From positions 26,710,900-26,774,899 of the forward strand of contig JAYGXS010000009.1 of assembly GCA_036362985.1 (NCBI GenBank): a DNA stretch of 64,000 nt. Reading direction: 5' to 3'. The notes beneath the pieces are model-generated. The model saw nothing but the letters and a program-made list of their open reading frames with translations. It ran no database searches and was not told where the DNA came from. Of this stretch, positions 43,791 to 54,775 are shown one piece after another. Made by a program: the position numbers and the translations under genes. Position 1 is the stretch's first letter; every line of letters starts with the position of its first letter. This DNA is from Ligula intestinalis (lineage: Eukaryota; Platyhelminthes; Cestoda; Diphyllobothriidea; Diphyllobothriidae).

Positions 43791-44440
43791 TATTCCCGTT
43801 TTCTACAGAAAAATAGGTCAATATCTGTCTACTTTTACTGAAGTTGTTAATCTAATTATCATCCACCATTCCTTATCTGTTACACACAACCCTCCATTCA
43901 TCACAGTTTACCGATATAAACAAATGTATTGAGAATCAATAACCACATGGTTTTGATTATCTATAATTGCTTATTATTCAGTTATTCGCCAAACCCTGAC
44001 AAAACCAGATCCTTCTTTCTTTCCTTGTGTTCGGTATATCTAAACACCCTCAACCTTATTTCCACCAGCCTTGTCTATTTCTGAACGGGCTGCAAAATAA
44101 AGAAAGAACGGTGGCCGACTTAGAGTTCTTAACTGGCCTCAAAACTGCTGAAACTGTCAGGCTTTCCGGTCAATACAAATGGCGAAGCAGTATCTACGCA
44201 TGTTCCATTCGCGAGCTTTGTGAAAAGAGTAGCCAACCAAAATACTACGTTTTAAGGTTTTAGAAGAAAAAGGTCAGATAAGCCAGCGTCTGACTTTGTC
44301 GGCATAGAGACCACACGCTTGTGAAAGCCGAACGGACTGAAAGCAGCAGACCATTGCAGTGGGCGGGGCAGAAAGAGGGGGGTTCTGCGGCTGACAAAAA
44401 GAGCATTTGGTGGGAGCGCTGGGTGGTCAGGGTCCAGCTT
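43791..44440. other. Intergenic, no gene seen
   Basis: Unrecognised frames only (78 codons at 44027). Confidence 0.3.
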
Positions 44441-44450
44441 TTCGGTTAAC

Positions 44451-44732
44451 TTGCCGATGACTCAGTTTAAACGCGACCTCGAGGATGTTTTTTTCTGTTT
44501 TGCGGGCGCGTTGTTATCGGGTTCAGGAGAAGCTGCAGGCGCCAGCGCATGTGGCGACAGCTTCCTTGGTGGGCCATATGCGGTTAAAAATAAACAAGAG
44601 AAGGAAAAAAAAACTTTTCCAGACCAAATAAATAGCAAGTCTGTCCTACTTCTTCAAGCGGCTGGCAGCCACATCACGGCACGGAACGACATGGCTTGCG
44701 CAGTCAAGACACTAACCGAACCAGGTGAGCGC
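44451..44732 (+). other. Unrecognised open frame ending at a good donor site
   Basis: From ATG at 44451 the frame reads FKRDLEDVFFCFAGALL, then a Gly/Ala/Ser-rich and a Lys-rich stretch. It reaches CCGAACCAG followed by GTGAGCGC, a strong donor near 44724. This could be a first exon; no domain is recognisable. Confidence 0.2.
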
Positions 44733-47140
44733 TAGCTTCACTCGATCGATCTATCTATCGATTTTTCCAGTTAGCTGAAAGCCTGCGCTCTGACGAAGTT
44801 ATCCCACGCAGCCAGCCTTTATTGATCAACGCAGTTCGACAGTGTGTTAACCATCGTATATCAGCGGCGAACGTTCTATCTCATGGAATGCTGGACGAAA
44901 TTCGATTTTTTATGAGAAAAGTTTACTTACGTAGAGCTATTGTGCAGCTCGAGTCTCAGATATTTAAGTCCACTGGAATGGCGGCTTTCGAACGAGTTTC
45001 TTTTCGGCCGCCTGAAAAAACTACACCCCGCAATTAATTATTTTTTACTTTGCATGATTTTTAGTTGGTCATCGATACGCTAATAAATTCAAATTGGTTT
45101 ATATAAGCTCCTCACCAAAACATTCTTTCTTACGTTCATTTGGTTGCAAATAAAATCTTCTTCAGATTTTATAGATAAAGAAAGCGTATATTTCGGTTTT
45201 GAACAAGTTTTTTTTTAATTCCTGAAGAAGGTTAGACCAGACCTGTTACATTTGCATTCAGGGTTCAAAAATTAAAATCCACAAAAATCATACATTTTTA
45301 TGCGCTATTAAGAGCTCGTGGCATACTGCAGTGGATGAGCACATGTTGTATACTCTACAAGCAGCATAATTTATTGACTGCAAATACTTGTTGATATCAA
45401 CTCTTTTTTTACAGAATAATAGATTGAAAAATCCGTTCATATGGTCCTTTTCAGAGATATCAGTGGAATTACTTACACATGAAATCTCAAGAGTTTCATA
45501 AGAAAAGCTCTGTTACGCAAAATGTAGCCCACGCTGTGTTTCATAAAGTACTAAAACAGTAAATAAACGATTATTTTTTAAACAGAAGGCATAATGTGGT
45601 TGATAAATTAATGTCACGTTGTTTAGAAATAGCAAATTTATTTCAGAAGAGTGGAAAATACTGTGCACGTGAAAAATCTCTGTAACTCAGTAAAGTTAGA
45701 TTTAAGTGTACAGAAAGCTTACCCATGCAAAAAGCGGCAAATAAATTAGAAAAAATAACAAATTTTGAAAATATTCCTTCACTAGACTGTTCAATTTAAT
45801 ATAGTTCATGAATAATTGCGAGGTGCATCATGGCTCCTGGAAAAAAGCTAGCATTTCAGTGCTGGATCGGTGATAAGTTTCGCGAGATTTGGCTGTATTT
45901 TTTCCGTTTTTTTTTCATTTTTTTATGTGTGATCGAATTAGACAAGCAGACTTGCGCTTGAGTTCACCGATAGAGACGTCAGCGGAATCAAATTCTTCAC
46001 AAGGTCACATTTTAACAAGCTGATCAGTGAGTAATAAAGTTAGAGAGCATTTTTAACTGCGGTCGTAAGTATACCACGTTTTGTATATCGTGAGAGAACT
46101 TGCCTTCTGTCCAATTTCAAGGTACGTACAGTGGTCGCTGTTGACCACGTAATTTTCCTTAATTTGTATAAGTTTGGTCATTACTACAATACCAGTGTGA
46201 ATGTATTTAGGAAAACATAGAAATAATAATGAATAGCATAAGGCCTATTAATTACTTTACATAACTATAGGAATTACTAAGTGTCCGTAAAGGAATATAA
46301 AATTTTCTCGATAATGCCGTGGTTCTAGAGACGTAAAAAGAGCTTTAAATTAAAACAATAAATTAAGATATTGTTTTAAGTTCAAAACTTGAAGCAACCA
46401 CTTTCTGTATAATAAAAGCATTTTTCTGAAGTCAAAATATTATGTAAAGCCTGTTCTTACCGGTTACGTATTTATTGAATGTCATCGAAAAAAGTGTGTC
46501 ATCAAATTGCTTGTTTTTACTATCTCCACTGAGCAATTCATAATTTGCGCATCTGTTCGACGTTTACACCAAAACCTTTAAAATAAGGTATATAGAAAGA
46601 GTATTTACCGAAAGAAAGTGTTTTTGGATATCAGTTCTTAGAATGATGACCATGTTGCTTCTTTGTAGAAATGCCTCGAAACAGCAAATCACATTGTCAA
46701 ATGTAAATCATGTCAGCAGTATAACTCTGCAACTACTATTCCAAAGATTAATAAAAACTTTCCATAAAATGTTAGCTCTTAGAAATTTCTTTGATTAGAT
46801 ATTTGGCTGACGAACTTCTGTGTATATATAATTTCTCCAACGTAATGTCTCAATGCAATTTGAGAATTTCTTAAAGTTTTCTGAAAATAAACGATTCAAT
46901 TTGACTGAAAATAAAAGGACTTTCATTCCTCTTTATAATGGTTTACCTTCCGCGTGAGTAGATTAATTCCACTTTCAGATACATACTGGCGAATTAAAAA
47001 AAACTAGCCAAATACATTGCCATTTTTTGAAGTATTTTTTATTCTTTCATCTGTTCTGTTTCTAAATAAAGTAAAAGGGGATTGTAAATTATACAAAAAA
47101 TTATTTTTCTTCACGACTTACATTAAATAAGGGATTATTT
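44733..47140. other. AT-rich intergenic, no gene seen
   Basis: A 71-codon frame at 44822-45037 is unrecognised. From about 45040 to 47140 the DNA is strongly AT-rich with few frames. A faint relative of R1 (CGTATATTTCGGTTTTGAAC and neighbours) occurs near 45060-45220. Confidence 0.35.
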
Positions 47141-47173
47141 GTGTTAAATCTACGAAAACTGCAAAAACGAAAT

Positions 47174-47242
47174 ATGCTGAAGACTAAACAGCCCACTTTG
47201 AGAAAATTTTTTCAGAATCGGGAAAAAATAAGTAAAGTTGCG
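47174..47242 (+). other. Candidate first exon with PIP-box-like peptide
   Basis: An ATG at 47174 starts MLKTKQPTLRKFFQNREK and runs 23 codons to GTTGCG followed by GTAAGACTC, a good phase-0 donor. QPTLRKFF matches the PCNA-interacting (PIP) consensus Q-x-x-L/I/M-x-x-F/Y-F/Y. By family knowledge such N-terminal PIP boxes are found in MSH6, uracil-DNA glycosylase and DNA ligase I. No downstream exon was found, and the motif alone can arise by chance. Confidence 0.25.
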
Positions 47243-47329
47243 GTAAGACTCGAGTGTGATGTTATTAAACGCTGCGTAGTCTCCAGCATACACTTGGGTT
47301 CATACATACATTTGTTAGTTTTATTTTTA

Positions 47330-47435
47330 ACTGACCCAATTGTGAAAAATGTATGGCCTCGTTGGGATTAAAACCCACACAGCAAGGAGAACTTTGGTAC
47401 AGCCAACGCTTTACCACTGAGCTACGGAGGCACTA
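47330..47435 (-). repeat. tRNA-like SINE fragment (family 2, copy b)
   Basis: Minus strand: GCCTCCGTAGCTCAGTGGTA (A-box region), GTGTGGGTTTTAATCCC (B-box region) and then GAGGCC and a TTTTTCACAATTGGGTCA tail. The cloverleaf is imperfect: an overlong variable region, broken acceptor pairing and no proper anticodon stem. It is therefore not a working tRNA gene. The tail matches copies at 15862-16215 and 54085-54345. Confidence 0.6.
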
Positions 47436-48054
47436 ATTTTGTTTATTTCATGCTTTTTATTTATTCGTCTAGCCCATTTCGCCAAATGCATTTTTTGCAT
47501 GCAGAATACGTTGAGGAATAATTTTATCAGTTAAAATGTTAACGAACTTAAGTGGAAATCTACGTTATGGTGGTTTCTACCTACCTTCCTCAGGTTAAGT
47601 TTGAGCGTCTGTACGAATGTTATCACATGGTACTTGTCGCATTGCTGATTGATTTTTTTACCTACTTTAATCAGATATAAGAAAGCAAGTTATTTTTGAA
47701 ATAATTATGACCTTTAACCGATTTTAAAATATGATATTTTTTCAAATCTGAATGCTTTGATGGCAATCGTTTGTTTAAGCGTCCCAACATTTTTGCAATT
47801 TGCGAAGACTATGGATGTTCTCTCCCACCAAAAGCTAGGTTAAAATTGAAGGATGTGATAAGATACCCTTTGTAGGATCTAGTCTCCAGTAATGCATAAC
47901 TGACCATCATTGCAATATCTTAGAATTTATACGGCCACTTTATTTTTCAATTACCACCTTAGAACAATGCCTAAAAGTAAACAAATATAGCGAAAGAGGC
48001 TCCACTGTGAAGAGAAAATAAAGTTTCTTCGTCTGCAGCTGAGAAGGGGTTTAT
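47436..48054. other. AT-rich intergenic, no gene seen
   Basis: No supported feature. Confidence 0.3.
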
Positions 48055-48545
48055 AAGTCTATGCTTACATGTTTTGTCTCGGAGGACCCAAACAGAAGTA
48101 CCCCCGAGGACATCAGGATCGTCTCAGATACGACTGGAAACATTGCTGTGGGACTAGGCGTGGGAACTGCACACCGACTAAAAGCTACCATGCGTAGCTG
48201 TGTGATGAAAATCAAAGAACGGCTAAATCCCAAAGAGCCAACTAAGATGGTGCATTACATCCTATGTCTAAACTGCCCTTTTAATTACACAGGTCACACT
48301 GAATGAATTCCCGGATCGCATATGCATGAACATGAGCTAGCTGTATGACGGGGCGAAGCATTATCGCAAGTTGATGCTCACGCCTACGAACCGGGCTATG
48401 GGTCCAATTTTGCGGCCATCAAGATGCTCATTCACGCCGGCAGCAAGTCGATTCGAGAATTGATTGAAGCCTGGTCTATGAATGAGAAGTCAATCAATCG
48501 ATGTATCGATTCGGCGCCGACGTGCGAGCCCTCCTCAGTCACCTC
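48055..48545 (+). pseudogene. PLE GIY-YIG endonuclease relic
   Basis: 48061-48306 encodes a linker-like region, then VHYILCLNCPFNYTGHT, the C-x-x-C...Y(I/T)G core of a PLE endonuclease. After a stop at about 48304 the same frame continues HMHEHELAV, another stop, then NFAAIKMLIHAGSKSIRELI and INRCIDSAP. That matches the C-terminus of the copy at 59125-59415. At least two in-frame stops make it dead. No RT or ribozyme-like tail is adjacent. Confidence 0.7.
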
Positions 48546-49729
48546 CAGACGTGCCTCACTGATAACTGCTTGGTTTAAATTCCCTATAACTCTCACCTTT
48601 TTATTGCTGCTGTTACCTCTGACGATTAACTCCTCTACGAGTTTTAAAGTTTATGAAAATAGACTAACTGTTTCGGTGCTCTACCAGCCTTCTCCTTTAC
48701 TTAGAAAGGAGTATCATTAATTTTCAGGGGAATTGGAAAAGGATCAAAAGTCCCAATTTGTACATTGCCTTAATTTTAGGGGAAAAATAGAATGCAGACA
48801 TCCGTCAGCCAAATACCTTATGCAACGTAGATTTCACAAGGTGATCTCTGGCCTCTACAGAATAGTTGTAGGATAATTTCTCGTTATAAATTATGTCGCT
48901 ACAATCTCAGTCTCAATTTCCTCTCTTTCGTGCAAAAACTTTTCCTGAATTTCCATTCTTGGCATACTTTTTTCGAAGTAAAAAAGCATACTCAGGAGAA
49001 GTTAAAAACTTATTTCCTGTGACAGCAGCCGCAACCTTCCTGAGACGAATTTTGTCGTTTGGGAAATGCTGATAAACACAAGCATACCTTTCCTCATCGG
49101 AGTTCGACTAAATTTTGCAAAGTGAATCACTGTTTGCGGAAACGATGAACGCTTTTGTAGGGAACCGCGCCTGCTCATATACTACTGTTTAGTAGGAGTG
49201 GAACGTTTTGGTTAAAAAATACCAAGTAGCTGGTCTGTTTGAACCGTCTTCAGGTACGTACCCCCCTTGGGTAGATAGTAATTTTAGTGAGTTAACTTAA
49301 ATAGAAATTTCTTAGCAAAAATCCAAATAATTGTGTCAATATTATTAAACTAATTATGCAGATAACGATCATATCAGAGTTTAAACATTTTTTGAAGACC
49401 TCTTATTGAGCCAGCGGACCATATCATAAATTACAGTGGGTATTCTCCCGCTTTAGCTCGAACGCCCTAAGTGCTTCAGAGAACAATAGGATAAAATCCA
49501 CCTATTTAAGCAAATGACAAGTGTCTTACTGACTAGTACTTACTTCGTTCGCTCGGGCGTTTAGACGGTTCACTACTCGTATTCAGAAAGTCTCATCATA
49601 GTATCATTGCTAAATCAAATTTTTGACTACGGTTACTTTCTGAGGACCTTAGGCAAGCAGCCTCCGTTATCACTTCTACAATTTTAGGAAGAAACAAAAA
49701 CTTTACCTTTGTATCCTAAAGGGTATAAT
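48546..49729. other. Intergenic, no gene seen
   Basis: No supported feature; AT-rich with unrecognised short frames. Confidence 0.3.
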
Positions 49730-50421
49730 GGAGGAACTACGCATCCTCTTCGATCGTTCCAAGAGCGTCTGAACAAAGTCTTCCGGGACACAAATTGCGA
49801 TGTAGGAGGAAGAAAAGAACCAGCTAGCCTTCCTTGATGTCCTCGTCTGCCGCAAAGACCAAAGTGTTCAGGACAGCAACAAACATGACGCAAGTAATTA
49901 AAATCACCGGCAACCACCCAATCAGTCGGAAACGCAGTTGCGTAAGGACGCTTTATCGGCGTGTTGAGACGCACAGAAATGAACCGGAAGATAAATTTAC
50001 CAAACTGCAGCGCCTTTGAGGGGTGCTCCGCGAAAACGGCTACCCGCGAAACTTCGTCCACCAGTGCATGCGCAAACGGGATGAGCAACGAAATCGCGCC
50101 GACCCCAAATTTTGGCGAGGGGTGTCGTACATTAAAAATGGCTCGGAGGCCATCGGCCGCCATCTCGCGCCACTTGGAACTGGGATCACACACGCAGCAA
50201 CCATAAGGTATCACGGTGTCACGGAATCTTCTTTATGGGATCCGCCGCGTTTGCTGACAAAGCAACCACGTCGGAGAACCTGAAAGGGCTTTCAATACGC
50301 ATACTGACGAACACGCAGCGGCAGTACGGAGAAATGACACAAATTCTCAAGTTGCGGTTCATTCGACGAGACTCGACCACACATTCAAATGTGGCAAGAG
50401 GTGATAATCGGATGAGCCGAG
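49730..50421 (+). pseudogene. PLE reverse transcriptase end and endonuclease relic (5' part)
   Basis: The plus strand encodes, across frameshifts, ASLPFLDVLVCRK-like text, GNHPISRKRSCVRTLYRRVE and then ENGYPRNFVHQCMRKRDEQ. This is the thumb and linker wording of PLE RTs. A degenerate endonuclease follows, ending ARGDNRMSRELFE at about 50433. Several stops and frameshifts. The 176-codon frame on the minus strand is its shadow. The relic was split by the family B foldback at 50434 and resumes at 50800. Confidence 0.7.
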
Positions 50422-50433
50422 AATTATTTGAGT
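50422..50433. repeat. Target-site duplication, left copy (12 bp)
   Basis: AATTATTTGAGT is repeated exactly at 50788-50799. Both copies fall inside the older PLE relic and encode the same LFE(S/L) stretch, confirming an insertion. Confidence 0.85.
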
Positions 50434-50517
50434 TGCCAATACAAGCGGACATGCGAGTCCTAGGAAGCAATTGAGAAGAAGAAGACTCGATCGCTGGGAC
50501 AATACGTTTATTCGTCT

Positions 50518-50551
50518 GACGTTTTGACATCCATCACGGACTCATCATCAG
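50518..50551 (-). ncRNA. Hammerhead-like motif, family B left arm
   Basis: Minus strand: CTGATGATGAGTCC, loop, GGATGTC, then AAAACGTC. The CUGAUGA strand is exact; GAAA has become AAAA. Confidence 0.5.
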
Positions 50552-50711
50552 AGACATGAGTAGGAAACAGTAGCAGAAACGGGTAATGTATGCACAGAAG
50601 GCAATTAGCGTTAATTGTTGCTGCATGTTTTCAGTAATGACTGTATCCAAATAATTCTGCAACTTCTGTGCATACATCACCCGTTTCTGCTACTGTTTCC
50701 TACTCATGTCT

Positions 50712-50745
50712 CTGATTATGAATCCGCGACGGATGTCAAAACGTC
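50712..50745 (+). ncRNA. Hammerhead-like motif, family B right arm
   Basis: CTGATTATGAATCC, loop, GGATGTC, then AAAACGTC. G8 of the core has changed to T relative to the left arm's CTGATGA. Confidence 0.45.
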
Positions 50746-50787
50746 AGGTGAATAAACATATTGCCCCAGCGATCGAGTCTTCTTCTC

Positions 50788-50799
50788 AATTATTTGAGT
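50788..50799. repeat. Target-site duplication, right copy (12 bp)
   Basis: Exact copy of 50422-50433. Confidence 0.85.
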
Positions 50800-51055
50800 C
50801 ATTTTTCACGGGTCCCCAGTCTATGAACAAGTGCAACGATCTACCAAATCCATATTCGGTGCCGAGGTTCAATTTGACCAAGGCATCTCACCACTTGGGG
50901 AACGCACAAGTCGACACGTCGTCAGACACCAGCGCCAAGGAAAAAGATGGCCGAGCGATCATCACGTCCAATTCCACCACGTGTGACGAAATTTCGGTAG
51001 GTCACAGCCCACACGCAGTTAGCGCACAAGCGATCACTTATCCTTGATAGGGAGT
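50800..51055 (+). pseudogene. PLE endonuclease relic (3' part after nested insertion)
   Basis: Continues the interrupted frame: SFFTGPQSMNKCNDLPNPYS then a polar tail. It corresponds to SWFSGPQSINKRNEL in the 19.2-20.07 kb arms. The frame ends at about 51047. Confidence 0.7.
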
Positions 51056-51129
51056 CGCTAATTTTCCTAAGTATGCAGTAATATGGTGATTGTCTTATAT
51101 AAATACTATTACTCCCTGTTAATTTTTTA

Positions 51130-51235
51130 CCGGTTTTTTTATTGCTTCCGATTATGGATTCACAACGGATGTAGAAGCATCAAGCAAATAAGATTCTTGT
51201 CTCAGCGATCACACCCGCTTCTTCTCAAAATATGC
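51130..51235 (+). mobile_element. PLE tail of the interrupted relic, family B type
   Basis: TTATGGATTCACAACGGATG, then AGCATCAAGCAAATAAGATT, CTTGTCTCAGCGATCACACC and CTTCTTCTCAA. It is the tail of the same older PLE, with a degraded GAAACGTC (now GAAGCATC). Confidence 0.6.
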
Positions 51236-52179
51236 TTACCGTCAGCTTAAAAATGATGGCAAGCTTCCAGTTTAAATATCCGCTAGAGTCAGTGTAACCC
51301 AGCTGAAGCCTTACAGATTCGAAATGCCCGTGTGATTGACACGATTCATAAGTGTTTACAGAGCATCTTGTTGTATGTTTAGCCAGTAAACACGACTGAG
51401 CAGGCGGTTCGCTTGCCAAGTCAATATGCAGGTTAGATGTTGTGATCACCAAAATGCAAAATCAGCACCTTCTCCCAGAGTTAACTGATATATGTATTGG
51501 CATTTAATTTTCAAAAAGCACTGACAATGTCTTCAAAATATCCCAGATTTCACGGGTATTTCCTGATCTAATCTCAAAAAATGCTCTTCTGTTAGCTTCT
51601 TTTAAAAAGGTTCCTCCTAAAAGATCGGCGAAAGCTCTTGGCTGCAAACATGACCTACGCTATAAGCACCCGTGCTTCTTGTAAATACAAGTCTTCGTGA
51701 TTGCCTACAAACATTACATTCTTTAAAGCCGACTACTTAATTGAAACATGCTACTTTGTGATTTTTAGTCCCCTATAATCCAGGTAGAATTCATGGAAAA
51801 CTAAATGCAGAGAACAGCCTTTCCGACACTCTATGGTGAATTGCATCTTTTGTAAATGTTCTGCTCATAGAAAGGATAATATTGACTCACACTTTTTAAT
51901 CCGGTCAAATTTTATATTATCTGTCCATTTGTCTTCTTCCTTAAGAAGTACAAATCGTGGTCCATATTCATGGTCAAATATTTCACTGTCATAAGGTACC
52001 TTCTTGCTAACATATGAATGTATGGTTTTTCTCAACTAGAAAGTGCACAGGTTGTGGTTTTTAAACCCAAAATGCAAGTGAAACCTAAGGTGAAATTTTA
52101 AATTACTCAGTGAGTAAATAACTTTTCACGCAAAAAAATACAATTTTTCGAGTGTAAAATACGGATTAAGACACAGTCT
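51236..52179. other. Intergenic, no gene seen
   Basis: No supported feature. Confidence 0.3.
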
Positions 52180-52520
52180 GCGACCACTACAGTTTGACCG
52201 TCGCTTCCGATGAGGTCCTCAGCGTGTTTCAGCAAGCTGAAGACATGCGCGGAAACTTATGCGTGAATAAGTGGTAGTAGACCTGCATTGCATCTAGCGC
52301 GCTCCCTGCCCCATCGTCCCCCTGTGCCCGCTATCAAGAGAAAGTTAAGACGACCAGATGTGGGATCAGGCGCAGGTGCCTGTCACCACGCCCTCCCCCT
52401 CCCCTCCACGTCCGTCATTCCTTATGGGGGCGCAACCAGAACACGGCCTGCCGTGCCCTGATATGCTCCCCCCTCCCTCCCTCCCTCCCTAGCGCTCGTT
52501 TACGGGAGCACAAATATGCT
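52180..52520 (+). repeat. Dispersed repeat R2, copy d
   Basis: CCTGCATTGCATCTAGCGCG, CCTGTGCCCGCTATCAAG, AAAGTTAAGACGACCAGATG and a GGGATCAGGCGCAGG block follow R2 order. It ends in a C/T-rich stretch with a (CCCT)n patch at about 52470-52490. Confidence 0.5.
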
Positions 52521-52529
52521 ACAAACAAC

Positions 52530-52790
52530 TAATGTATTACCGGCAAACGTTAGGGATGCAGAATACGCGTATTTCTAGCTTATTAGCTGTCGTCAGCTGC
52601 ACATACCCAACTCCAGTATAGCCACAGAAACTGCCGCTACAATCGCCTTTTGAACCCGCGACCAGTAAGCTAGAGACGAACTTCCTTGAGAAAAATAAAC
52701 TGGAAGTGTCCAGTCCCTCGCCAGACGAAACAGCCAGGCTTGGTGAATCCTGGACGAGATCGGTGTACACCTATGCACTAATGCTACAAA
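52530..52790 (-). repeat. tRNA-like SINE with palindromic head (family 1, copy b)
   Basis: Shares the TTACCGGCAAACGTTAGG end, GCCACAGAAACTGCCGCTAC, AACCCGCGACCAGTAAGCTA and the GATCGGTGTACACC head with copy a (5926-6252). The A-box part has been replaced by unrelated sequence (about 52680-52715), so this copy lost its promoter. Confidence 0.65.
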
Positions 52791-52994
52791 CAACTTAAAG
52801 GCAAGGATATTTATGCATTTGGAATTATAAGGGCAGCAAAAATTACTGGCAAACACTCATCCTCAGTAACTATATTATGTGTACCATATCATAAAGGTTG
52901 ACTGAAATTGTGCAGTGCGTTTCCGATTCAAAAGTACTACCTAGGTTAGATGTTAATATTAATTATCACAAAGCATTATCCCAAGACGTTGCTG
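52791..52994. other. Spacer, no gene seen
   Basis: No supported feature. Confidence 0.3.
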
Positions 52995-53480
52995 TCACTT
53001 CATGATGCCGACTTTTGAACAAGGTCCTTTTCGGTCGCTCAAAGAAACCGAATTGTATAAAATTGACCACCTAAGTGGTGTGCAGTTTTCCAATTAGTTT
53101 CGTATGAATTTTTAAATTCAATATATGCTATAGAAACTGCACTAAAATAGAATTTTGTTGCACAACAGGAAGCTTTTGGTACTAAAAAGTTTCTTAATTT
53201 GTGATTCGTTCTAGGCATGGGATATTCATGCATAAACTATCTTATTTGTAAGGTTGTTGATGCCACTTGCATGATTACCATCTACTTGAAAATGTAATGG
53301 GTAGTATGGGACGTAATCCATAATCAAATGAGCATATATAATAATGATTTTATGAATGCTTTGTCTGAACTTAAAAGGGTATTGAAAATCAATCTGAAAT
53401 ATTTTAATTGACTAAGTTATCGCATTTAAAGTCTAAATTCTAGGCATGCAGTCGAAAAGGAGCTAGTTCAAAAGCCGGCA
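52995..53480 (+). repeat. Dispersed repeat R1, copy c, with inverted end word
   Basis: Begins CATGATGCCGACTTTTGAAC and CTTTTCGGTCGCTC, as in other R1 copies. Near 53462-53486 the complementary word (AGTTCAAAAGCCGGCATTTT) occurs, suggesting that R1 has inverted ends GATGCCGRCTTTT...AAAAGCCGGCAT. Confidence 0.55.
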
Positions 53481-54084
53481 TTTTAACGTGAACAAAATAT
53501 TTTGGGATTACGCTAGGCGTCAACTACTATTACAAACCGACTTCAGTAACCTATGCAAATATAAACCACATTTCAGAATTTTGGCTAACTTAATGCGATC
53601 GCAGATCTACGCTGGTCACTTTTAAGCTTTTCAGTTAACTAGCCACGGGATTCGTCACCTTTTGTACTCATTTCCTGCAAGAAAATGCAGTCGAACGCCC
53701 CGGGAAGTAAGCAGGAGGCGCTTGTACTCCTAGAATGTTTATCCAGTTCTGATTTTTGTGAGGCCGTCATCATATTACTGATCGATTGCTTTAGCGCCCT
53801 GTTAAACTAAAATGAATATCATTTTTGTCTCAGGGTTACTTAAATGAGCGCTTAGGGAGTTGTGATGAGAAATACCTAAAGCACATGTTCAAGGATGCAA
53901 GTGTTATGCAGACGAAAGTGACGCTTCGCTGGTTGGAGCTCAGAAGTGCTCCGACTAATTTTTTCATATCTTATAGATGCAGGCTGGTGTCCTAGCAACC
54001 GGTTGCGTAGCAGCAGGCACTCACTAGTCCAGAGATCATGCTTGCAAGCACAAGGCAAAGTAGAGAACCATTTCCAGCTTTTTC
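53481..54084. other. Intergenic, no gene seen
   Basis: No supported feature. Confidence 0.3.
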
Positions 54085-54345
54085 CCTTTCAGTTAACCCG
54101 ATTGTGAAAAATTCGCGGCCTCGGTTGGAGTCGAACCCACACAGCAGGGAAGGCTTTTGCGCAGCCAGCGCTCTACCAAAGTGACCAGCGCTACGAGGCT
54201 CGTTGTTAGCCGTGAATTTAATCACACTTTAGTCGATTTCCCCGCCCAACCTACCAATCCTATGGAATCTAACATTACAGATACCGTAAGCTGACTTCCC
54301 AAGCGGGATTTCCTAAGCCATCATCTAGAATCCACCTTTTGCCTT
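54085..54345 (-). repeat. Composite palindrome/tRNA-like repeat (family 2, copy c)
   Basis: Minus strand from 54345: right half of the palindrome (GTGGATTCTAGATGATGGCT, CAGCTTACGGTAT), then GGGGAAATCGACTAAAGTGT, then a tRNA-like part with TTTGGTAGAGCGCTGGC and a perfect B box GGTTCGACTCC, then GAGGCCGCGAATTTTTCACA. This matches the order of copy a at 15862-16215 and shows that palindrome and tRNA-like part travel together. Confidence 0.65.
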
Positions 54346-54770
54346 TGCTTGGAACCCTGCCAACTGACAGTCAGCCCCATATGTGTTTGTGTGAACTGGT
54401 GACCAACTCGTCAGGTTCAAAGGCTTTTTCTTAATGTGGCGCTTATGACACTCGCACGCATTTGATATCTGGGCTTTCAAAGCACTTTTGTGAAGCCTCT
54501 GTGATTTTTTTTAGGGAGGGGGCGATGAGGCAGCTTGTGAAAAGCACGCGTAGACAGATTCCTGCAGTTTGATTCTGGTGGTTGCGTTCTCCACGCGCTT
54601 TTAAACTATAGCAGCTGCTCCAAGGCTGCCCTCCTCTGGTGTTGCGATGCCCGCTGTGCTTGACCTAGTGGCAACTTGCCTTATGTAGCCAATCAATTGC
54701 TCCCAACACCTAATTGCCTTCTTCCATTAGACGGAACAATCTTAGTGTTTGTGATTACAGTAGATCGTTC
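54346..54770. other. Intergenic, no gene seen
   Basis: No supported feature. Confidence 0.3.
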
Positions 54771-54775
54771 ATCCA

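Larger units (their letters stand above)
50434..50787. mobile_element. PLE foldback, family B, 354 bp, nested in an older PLE
   Basis: The left part is the family B tail on the minus strand (CCAATACAAGCGGACATGCG, AGACTCGATCGCTGGGACAA, TTATTCGTCTGACG, then the ribozyme-like hairpin). The right part is the same tail on the plus strand. Arms share AGTAGCAGAAACGGGT and GTATGCACAGAAG. The left tail is about 38 bases longer than the right, which stops at CTTCTTCTC. Exact 12-bp duplications bound it. No coding sequence. Confidence 0.85.

Noticed and set aside
47360..47435. Possible functional tRNA gene on the minus strand
   Set aside because: A and B boxes are present but acceptor and anticodon stems do not pair properly and the tail is shared with SINE-like copies.
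49684..50214. 176-codon open frame on the minus strand
   Set aside because: It is the antisense of a PLE reverse transcriptase relic whose plus-strand frames carry recognisable PLE wording; the minus translation has no domain.
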